A DNA stretch of 64,000 nt from Solen grandis. Lineage: Eukaryota > Mollusca > Bivalvia > Adapedonta > Solenidae. Below are positions 56,843 through 64,000 of this stretch, one piece after another; position 1 is the first letter of the stretch; every line of letters begins with the position of its first letter. The notes under the pieces were generated by a model that made no database searches, was not told where the DNA came from, and saw only the letters and a list, made by a program, of their open reading frames with translations. Both the position numbers and the translations under genes were made by a program. The stretch is from contig CM037781.1 in NCBI GenBank assembly GCA_021229015.1, positions 70,082,173 to 70,146,172 on the forward strand, in the 5' to 3' direction.

Positions 56843-58357
56843 CTGAAAAAGAAAAATCACGTGTAAAGATAATATGTAATATGATAATATATGTATATAT
56901 AAATTACATACACACACAATTTGAAGAAACATAGGTACAGTTTATTTACTTACAGTTTATTTACCGCAAACTGCCCGTCTTCAACTTACACCTTCCAATC
57001 TGAATATAAGCGTTTGGTCCGCCTTGTACTTTGTGTTCCTTTCTGCCTCTGTTAGGCCTGTATTTTTCTTCCTTTGGTTGACATTTTCAAATTAACCTGG
57101 GGAACAGAAGGAGGATCAATTACATTGTCTTTTCTTTTAAAATTTCCGTGTGTATATTTGGAATACATTTTAAATTGCACACGTTGTCCCGCCGCGTTGT
57201 GTCTACTTCACATGAAAATCCATTAATTGTTATCTGAAGTTAGTCAATGATGTTGCATTAAATGGACATAACTATACTTGTATGATGTCTTTCATGATAG
57301 GCAGTTATGGTGTATCATCTCTCCGGGAAATACTGATTAGAATCCAGGCTGTACATTTTCTTTATTTTTTATCTTCATCGCTGAAAACATGTTGCACAAA
57401 AGCGACGTTTGGTGAAATAAAAATCAACACAAACACTTATTGTAAAATTACAAACATCACGTACAAAGCCAGCGTTTAGTTCGATGCATTTATGACCGGC
57501 TTCATGTCAAAAGAAACAGTTAAAATGCGCACGTAAACATTTTTGCAAGTTCGTGATAGGCAAGTATGGTGCATCATCTCTCAGAGAAATATTGATTAGA
57601 ATTCAGGCTGTAAAATTTCTTTATTTGTTATCTTCATCGCTGAAAAAATGTTGCACAAAAGATAATAAGCATCAACAATTCATACTTATTGTGAAATTGT
57701 AAACGTCGCAGACAGAGCCAGCGTTTAGTTCGATACATTCAAGTCGGGCTTTATGTCAAAAACAGTGGTGCCAGAAATCACCCAGATGACTATGAAAAAA
57801 TATTCAAAGACTTGAAAATGCATCTACACTTTAAACAGTTTTGTGTATGATGGTAAATGCCCCTTTTGCAGACCGAGGACAAAAGAACCAATTAAAAGGC
57901 GAACGTAAACAATTTTGCAAGTTCGAAAGAAGTATTAAATTTACCAACTGATGACGACACTAAATTTGTTTGAGTCCGAATACAAGCTGAAAGTAAACAA
58001 TACACAAGTAAAGGCTAGATGCACATACGTATTGCTCAAAAGAACATTCAAACGCTATTTACTTATTTGTAATTCCTGTGCAAACCTTGCACGTCGCGAT
58101 TAACCAACTTTTGATTTCCATAGCTAAGCTAAGTACCGATAAATGTTTTCTTGCAAATGTATACTGGTCACAAAATTCTTTTAGCAACGCTCTCTTTTAA
58201 TGTCCTCGACATATATCGGAAAAAAGACATGCTTAGAAGTCATGGCATTTACATTTTAAAGCATTAAATTAAATTGATTTATTTTAATGTTTGCGACATT
58301 TATGTAGCATTGCACTGATACTTTTCGGCAAATATACTTTTTGATATTTATACTTTA
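56843..58357. other. 5' flank of gene B
   Basis: Equivalent of 46,172-47,681, with the same pair of internal blocks and no coding exon seen. It begins with the acceptor TTTTTCTTTTTCAG on the minus strand. Confidence 0.6.
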
Positions 58358-58404
58358 AGAATTGTATACTTGTTTTATTAATTAAATGCAGGATTTATAC
58401 GCTG

Positions 58405-58628
58405 CAGTCATTATCGTTGCGGCATGTTGTTGCAACCTTTATCGTTGCGGTATGTTATTGTAACCTTTATCGATGCGGTATGTTATTTCAACCTTTATCG
58501 CTGCGGTATGTTATTGCAACCTTTATCGATGCGGTATGTTATTGCAACCTTTATCAATGCGGTATGTTATTGCAACCTTTATCGCTGCGGTATATTATTG
58601 CAACCTTTACCGTTGCGGCATGTACTTT
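58405..58628. repeat. 28-bp tandem repeat next to the duplication end
   Basis: About eight units of GCAACCTTTATCGATGCGGT with ATGTTATT, starting about 50 bases after the end of copy 2. Because 28 is not a multiple of three, overlapping open frames occur in all three plus-strand frames; none is a gene. Confidence 0.92.
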
Positions 58629-59714
58629 CCGGTATTTACATTTTCCGACAACATAACCTAGGCCGCGTCATTTATACTTTGCGGCATTTTGAGACCAATT
58701 CTAAAATAGGAAAAATAACAACATGCACTCTTAGGGTTTGAAACATTATTCTGGTTTAAGTAACAATTCTGATGGCCCTTTTCTATAAACAAAAAATGAA
58801 GCAAGGCTTTTCATGTAGTATTTAAATAAATATACGTACTTCGAATTTATTTATTTATTCATTTATTCGTTTATATTCACGAAATTCTATTATAATGTAT
58901 TTTTTTATCATAGATCAAATTTGGGTTGTGGAAAATATTTTATTTGAATATCCAATACGTGTGCATGTATTAACAAAACAATGCCTGAATCATGACTATT
59001 TTTTTATTTTTGTTTTAGCAATTTTTATAGAAGCACATAAATTAATAAAGTATGTAACATTAATTTTAGTTCTTACAATTGTTTCTTTTTTAAAATATAT
59101 TAGGAATATCGATTATATAAAAAATCGACCAAACCTCATTGGAGCTTCCATTTTCAAGGGATCAAATTTGTTTTAACCATATTTGTTAAAGGTGATCTCT
59201 GTGTCAAATGAGCTACAATTCTTATCACTGGTCTTAGAGATGGACAATCAGAAATATGTTTTTTTTAATTTGTCATATAAGTGAGTCATGTTTATTTAAG
59301 GGCCACCTAATGAACCAAACTCCGCCGCTAGTTTGCTAATGATCACCTATAGAAAGACACAAGGAGTTCTATCGTGTGGTCATTTGAACAGATTGTTTAC
59401 CATATACGTCACGCTATGCTAATACAACTGTCTGATCAAAGGAAGTAATTGTTGCGCTGATAACGGAGAGAGACGACTGTTGCCAGATTATCACAACATC
59501 TTACAATCTTGCCCGTGTAGGTCTTGTGACCGGACTTAATTTCCTCGTAATTGTATTCTCTCGGTGTATACCCGCTACAACAACAAGACAGATAAATATA
59601 CAAGTTTCACAGTGTTGTGTAAAAGGTAGAATAAAAGATTAGTCAATGAGCTGTCAGGCTTTTGTTTTCGTAAGGAAGTTAAGATATTCTTAAAGGATAG
59701 TTTTCTTCCTCTGT

Positions 59715-59914
59715 TTGAGGCAATCCATCCATCATTTAATTATAATCATGGTCCTTCAAAAGCTTTAAAAGATTTCTATACATGCGCATGCATCCACTGA
59801 CTTGGAGTTATAGACTCTTTTGCTTAGAGTCTATAAAAGACTGCATTTACTATAAAATTACCACGATCAATTGATAGACCATGATCACATTTTAATGATG
59901 GATGGTTTACCTTA
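59715..59914. mobile_element. MITE with AAGGTGATCCATCC ends, diverged third copy
   Basis: GGCAATCCATCCATCATTTA at the left and TTTAATGATGGATGGTTTAC with CTTA at the right are clearly inverted. The interior matches 38,634-38,833 with many substitutions. Confidence 0.68.
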
Positions 59915-60106
59915 AGTATGGTTTATCTGTTTAAAACAATGGTATTACACTAAAAGATTATTTGTTTTAAAACAAATGTCTACAAGGAACTAAAAATGAT
60001 ACGGGAGTCCCGTGACAAATGATAATGTAATTAAATGAATGATAGAGGAGGTCTATAACAAAAATGATGTATAAATTGTAATGAATTGACAAATTATTAA
60101 TATCAG

Positions 60107-60628
60107 TTAATGGCGTATGTGACAGTTTGCTATATTCTCTATATAGACAAGGAAGGAAAAATTAAATTGTTCAATAGAATATTTTTATATTTGCATGATT
60201 ATAGAGAATCATAAAAGAATCATTTTTATGAAGAAAAAAAAATGGGGGTCACCGTCCTACTTTTTGAGTTATCTGTCCCTGAGTGTGATATTTTAGCACT
60301 TTTAGGTCATGTTAAGGAGAAGATGACTCAAATAATGGCAAACAAAACCTCATTAGGTCTCAAAATCTATGTTCAGTACTTAATTCCTGTCTCTGCACAA
60401 AATTTGTAGAAATTCTATGCAAGTTTTATACATTTCACTATCAAAAAATCATCAATAAGAAATATAAGGTATCAGTAACGGTGACCCCCAGTTTTTTTTC
60501 CATAAATGTATTTCTTTAATGATTCTCTATAATCATGCAAAGTTTAATAATAATTATAGATCGAACAGTTTAAACTTTCCTTCTTTGTCGATATAGAAAA
60601 TGTAACAAGTTGTCACATACGCCCTTAA
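60107..60628. mobile_element. TTAA-flanked element with long inverted repeats
   Basis: TTAATGGCGTATGTGACAGT at the left and GTTGTCACATACGCCCTTAA at the right. The arms extend inward with ATAGACAAGGAAGG/CCTTCTTTGTCGATAT, then GCATGATTATAGAGAATCAT and its complement, to GGGGGTCACCG/CGGTGACCCCC, about 140 bases per arm. The GGGGTCACC core is also found beside genes A and B. No coding. Confidence 0.72.
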
Positions 60629-60849
60629 CGTCGAACCAATCAGGTAAATTCATAAACAATAGGCCATTTCAAGAATAAAAAATCTATTTCAATTATTAAT
60701 ATGTCTCTCAATAAAGGACACGAAGCTGACACGTTTTTTTTTTTTTTTTTTTTTTTGGTTTTTTTTTTATATAGAGCAATACCAACAGTTACCGTCCGGC
60801 AAAGTACCAACTGGGGAGTTTAAATCAAGTTCTGGGGGCCCAAACTTCC

Positions 60850-61432
60850 ACTTCCTGAAAATCCACTTTTATCCACTTAGCTATGTCGAAACCTTTCTAA
60901 GAAATTGTCACACATTCAGTCATTATCTGGCAGGTAGAACACTTTCAACTTATCCACTTATGTATCTTAACAGGAAAAAAAACAAACTGTCTGTTAGTGC
61001 CCACTACTGCCAATTGATAATTCTCTTCAGTTAGTTGGATATCCAGCTTTTTTTCCAGATACTCATGTGAAAAAAATGCTTGTTATCTACAATATATATT
61101 ATTGTTAAGTTAACCGACTAACTTGAAAAAGCACTATATACAGTAACTAAAGTGAAAATATGGATTGCAATAGTGGGCACTAACAAGTAGTTTTGTCCTG
61201 TTAATATACCTATAGGATACCACGAAAGTTATCTACTTGCCAGGTACTAACTGAATATGAGACAATTTTTCTGAAAAGTTTCGACATACCTAAGTTGATA
61301 AGTAGCTGATAGAAATATGCCACCATATACGACGAAAGTTTTCTACTTGCCAAAAACTAACTGAATATGCGACAACTTTTCTAAAAAGTTTCGACATACG
61401 TAAGTGAGTAAGTGGCTGGCAGAAACATGCCA
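60850..61432. repeat. Foldback repeat with tandem arms
   Basis: TTAGTGCCCACTACTGCCAA (about 60,994) and its inverse around GCAATAGTGGGCACTAA (about 61,167) flank a hairpin loop. Outward, AAAGTTTCGACATAC with CTACTTGCCA..ACTAACTGAATATG is present twice in the right arm (61,220 and 61,321) and once inverted in the left arm (about 60,885-60,960). Confidence 0.65.
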
Positions 61433-61863
61433 CCATACAATTTCAATATTTGTATTAAGGAAGTTATCCATAGCAATATATGACTCACGTCACACATACA
61501 CGTGCAGGCAAGTGTTTATATCAGTACATAGCACAATATCATATCTTTGCGACCTGACAATTTGTCCTAAATCACAAACAAATTATCACAAAATAGCAAC
61601 CCATCGGGACACAATCTCAACTCAACTTCAGTGACGGTCACGTGTAAGGAAATTAAAGATAATCGGTATATTAGGTTCTTTTAAGAAACTTTTTTACAAT
61701 TGATGTGAAGACTTGACTGAAGACGGTGTTGAGGAAGTCGTATTTTATAAGACAATTTACGAAAACTGCTTCATGACAACTACTGTAAATCTGATGACAT
61801 GATATGAAATAATTCTCAGGTACCTCTTTATAATAGAACACGAAGCTGAACTGAATAATACAA

Positions 61864-64000
61864 ATGAAGACAATGATGAAACGTGTTTATTATAGATTGT
61901 TTTGTTTCTTTAGCTGCGGATTGTTTTTTACGCAGACCCTCGGGAAAGGATTGGAATATAAATCCGAATTTTATGAATTGAAAACAACGGATAAGCAACG
62001 CAGAGCAGAAAACAAAACTTGCGTACTCTCGGCAGAGAGTAACATCCAAAAATTCAGACATCTTGTTTATTACAAAGAGCTGACCTTTATTTATTTGTGG
62101 CTTGTACCGGAAAACAACAAAACAAAAATTACTGGAACGACAGAAGTTGTCGGAGAGGATATGTGGGTATGGACATTTTTCGGAAAACATGGCTTTTTGG
62201 AGTCTCTTAGTTGGCCCGTTGAGTTTGGAATTTGGTCGATGAATATCTTATCAGAGTATGTCTATGGGCCAATGGAAATAAAACTGAACGTAAGTGGAAA
62301 CTGTTCTAATCTTGTAGTTGGAGAACCACGCACAGACTACATTATTAGTGTTGCTTTGATGAATCTCACCAATGGATTAATAGCGATGAATAAGGAAAAT
62401 GAGGAAAAGTACGGACCCAGTTTCTGGTGTTACAAGAAACGCATATATATTGATTCAGAGGTCCTTTATCTTTTATGCAAACATCTTGTTTGCCCTGTGG
62501 AAGCTTTAGAATATTCATGCCGTTCGCATTTTTTTAATCCAGACAAAGGGAGGAGAGAGATATCGCGAAGAGCGCAAAGTTTCAAGTACGACGAATTATG
62601 GTGGATAATGCCAACAGTAATAGCTGTCATCTTGTTTTGCTACATACCGCTACTTATTCTGAAAATTTCAAGCAAATTTTCGATGTCAAATAATATATCA
62701 CCCATCAACGAATACCACTTGATGCAAGAGTATATTTTTATAGAAAATTTTTATCAGGTAACATTTTTCGGTACTCTTTTTAATCCATGTAGACGTATAA
62801 ATAGGGCAAGCACTTCGGCATCCAGGTTAGTTCGAATTATGGTCTTATTTTCTAGTTTAATGTTCATTTGTTTACAAATAGTTCTGGATTATCACTATTT
62901 GAAAAGCTTCGTCTCCGTCATTGTGTCTAAAGGCGTGCCTCTAGGATTCCGATCTTTACTAGCAGGTTATGAGGAGAGCGCATGCAACTTTCTCCCCTAT
63001 CTCGGAGGACCTTACATCGCTCTATCTCTCTATTTGCTTATTGGCATAACATTTTTGGCGCTACCACCATCCTTGTCTACTTTACTTGTTAGAGGCCTCC
63101 CAAAAATTACAAGGGATGACTATTCATCGATTTTAGTGATGAGTGTTACAGATGTGGAACGTTATGGGTCAATTCGTATTCGGAATCGGAAAGGATACCA
63201 TCAGGTTTACAGATACATGTTGGGAAAGCTATACATGATCCTCAATCCAAGGTTTTGGAAATTTGTTTTTCAAACACTTTGTGACCGCTGGAAGGTTAAC
63301 TGTAAAGCAATATGGTGCGCTGTTTTACTGCCTTTCTACATTGTGCTAAGCATTATTGAAATTATATCTTGTATCTTGTATAACTGTTTTCCCATCGCTG
63401 CATTCGCTGCAATTATGACCAAAGCTTATCATAAAACAATAACAAGTCAAGACAGGACAGGTGGGTTAAGATACTATCTTCTGTCATTGTTAATAATGAT
63501 TGCTGTTGTGTATTTCATGTTCATGTTCAGCATAATTTTCATGGATGCTGCTCTCTTTATTTCTCGTATCTTTATCTTTACTTATACTGGCATCATTATC
63601 TACCCGAAAGTTTCTTATGGATATTTGATATTCACAGTTACCGTTATCTACTATGTGTGGGATTGCATCAAACAGTTTTCACGTGTGTATCAAAACTTGT
63701 TGAAGACCACCGTCAAGGTCTGCGAGTCAATACAAAGAGCTAATGACGTAGATCGACTGGTTATTAACAAAAATGGACTTAAAGGGGTTAAAGTTGTTCT
63801 TTTTGAGCATGTGATTGAGAACCATTGTCCAAGGAGGAAACAGATGTTCGTATCTTTAGTAAAGGTGACCATCATTTTGACGGTAATCGGAATATCCCTG
63901 GATTTATTGATGAAGACCGACACGTTCCGAGAACTTCACATCGTCATGCATGTGGGAACGGCTTTGTTTACGTGTGCGCTGCCGCAAGTTGCGAAATCGA
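61864..64000 (+). CDS. Orphan multi-pass membrane protein C, intact, runs off the window
   Basis: Third and diverged member of the A/B family. ATG at 61,864 is the first after an in-frame TGA at 61,852. The frame stays open for 712 codons to the right edge, with about 50 residues left by comparison with A. Signal peptide MKTMMKRVYYRLFCFFSCGL; ectodomain with ENKTC, SGNCSN, GPSFWCYKKR and LCKHLVCPVE; first membrane segment about WWIMPTVIAVILFCYIPLLI. The blocks KGVPLGFRSLLAGY, LGGPYIALSLYLLIG and LPPSLSTLLVRGLP are nearly unchanged, as are DVERYGS, MDAALFISRVFIFTYTG and RRKQMF. The ectodomain differs much more than the membrane part. Head-to-head with B, 5 kb apart. No frameshift at either place where A or B break. 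Function unknown; a receptor or channel-like role is a guess from topology only. Confidence 0.88.
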   Translation, partial: MKTMMKRVYYRLFCFFSCGLFFTQTLGKGLEYKSEFYELKTTDKQRRAENKTCVLSAESNIQKFRHLVYYKELTFIYLWLVPENNKTKITGTTEVVGEDMWVWTFFGKHGFLESLSWPVEFGIWSMNILSEYVYGPMEIKLNVSGNCSNLVVGEPRTDYIISVALMNLTNGLIAMNKENEEKYGPSFWCYKKRIYIDSEVLYLLCKHLVCPVEALEYSCRSHFFNPDKGRREISRRAQSFKYDELWWIMPTVIAVILFCYIPLLILKISSKFSMSNNISPINEYHLMQEYIFIENFYQVTFFGTLFNPCRRINRASTSASRLVRIMVLFSSLMFICLQIVLDYHYLKSFVSVIVSKGVPLGFRSLLAGYEESACNFLPYLGGPYIALSLYLLIGITFLALPPSLSTLLVRGLPKITRDDYSSILVMSVTDVERYGSIRIRNRKGYHQVYRYMLGKLYMILNPRFWKFVFQTLCDRWKVNCKAIWCAVLLPFYIVLSIIEIISCILYNCFPIAAFAAIMTKAYHKTITSQDRTGGLRYYLLSLLIMIAVVYFMFMFSIIFMDAALFISRIFIFTYTGIIIYPKVSYGYLIFTVTVIYYVWDCIKQFSRVYQNLLKTTVKVCESIQRANDVDRLVINKNGLKGVKVVLFEHVIENHCPRRKQMFVSLVKVTIILTVIGISLDLLMKTDTFRELHIVMHVGTALFTCALPQVAKS

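Larger units (their letters stand above)
47691..58357. repeat. Tandem segmental duplication, copy 2 (carries gene B)
   Basis: Direct-orientation second copy of 35,921-47,681. The junction falls within about ten bases at 47,681-47,691 with only short T-rich overlap. Similarity stops after TTTGATATTTATACTTTA at 58,357, next to a 28-bp tandem array. Shorter than copy 1 mainly because the 1.6-kb transposon is absent. Confidence 0.93.
58629..61863. other. Region between genes B and C, no coding exon seen
   Basis: AT-rich sequence with three elements listed separately. A less AT-rich stretch at 59,290-59,640 ends GTTGTGTAAAAG|GTAGAA, a donor-like site. It could hold the promoter and a non-coding first exon of gene C (inference only). 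A long poly-T run lies at 60,736-60,768. Confidence 0.55.

Noticed and set aside
58417..58741. Three overlapping plus-strand frames
   Set aside because: Translations of a 28-bp tandem array in successive frames.
58895..59176. 93-codon plus-strand frame
   Set aside because: Very AT-rich Phe/Ile/Leu composition, no similarity to the nearby membrane proteins, no supporting splice structure.
61828..62190. 120-codon minus-strand frame
   Set aside because: Antisense shadow of gene C.

Overview
The window is animal nuclear DNA, AT-rich, with small exons in long introns and dense short transposons. The repeat set (TTAA-flanked hairpin MITEs, tRNA-headed SINEs with V-SINE-like tails, transposons carrying internal tandem repeats) and the fragmented myosin V gene point to a bivalve mollusc. 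A heterodont or venerid clam is my best inference, made without any database search.

Left part (1-24,956, minus strand): sixteen coding exons of a class V unconventional myosin, read from 24,890 down to 615. They encode loop 2, the actin-contacting segment, the SH helix region, the converter, six IQ motifs and most of the coiled coil. Splice phases agree across every junction. The cargo-binding globular tail lies beyond the left edge. The first two thirds of the motor domain are missing, and the known exons stop at a 100-N assembly gap (24,957-25,056). A one-base deletion falls in IQ motif 6 at about 20,750. A 30-bp minisatellite in one intron repeats the adjacent splice donor, and two neighbouring coiled-coil exons are paralogous, with a relic third copy beside them.

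Middle part (25,057-35,920): no gene is recognisable except one candidate first coding exon at 34,162-34,228 (minus). The rest is repeats: hairpin MITEs, SINEs, microsatellites and an ATATCG-word array.

Right part (35,921-64,000): a direct tandem duplication, copy 1 about 35,921-47,681 and copy 2 about 47,691-58,357. Each copy carries one minus-strand gene, A at 43,873-46,157 and B at 54,542-56,828, for the same unrecognised protein with a signal peptide, a cysteine-bearing ectodomain and about nine membrane segments. A and B each have one single-base indel, at different sites. A third, diverged and uninterrupted member (C) runs on the plus strand from 61,864 off the right edge, head-to-head with B. 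This local orphan membrane-protein cluster is the most promising undescribed item in the window. Nothing in the sequence links its function to the myosin gene.
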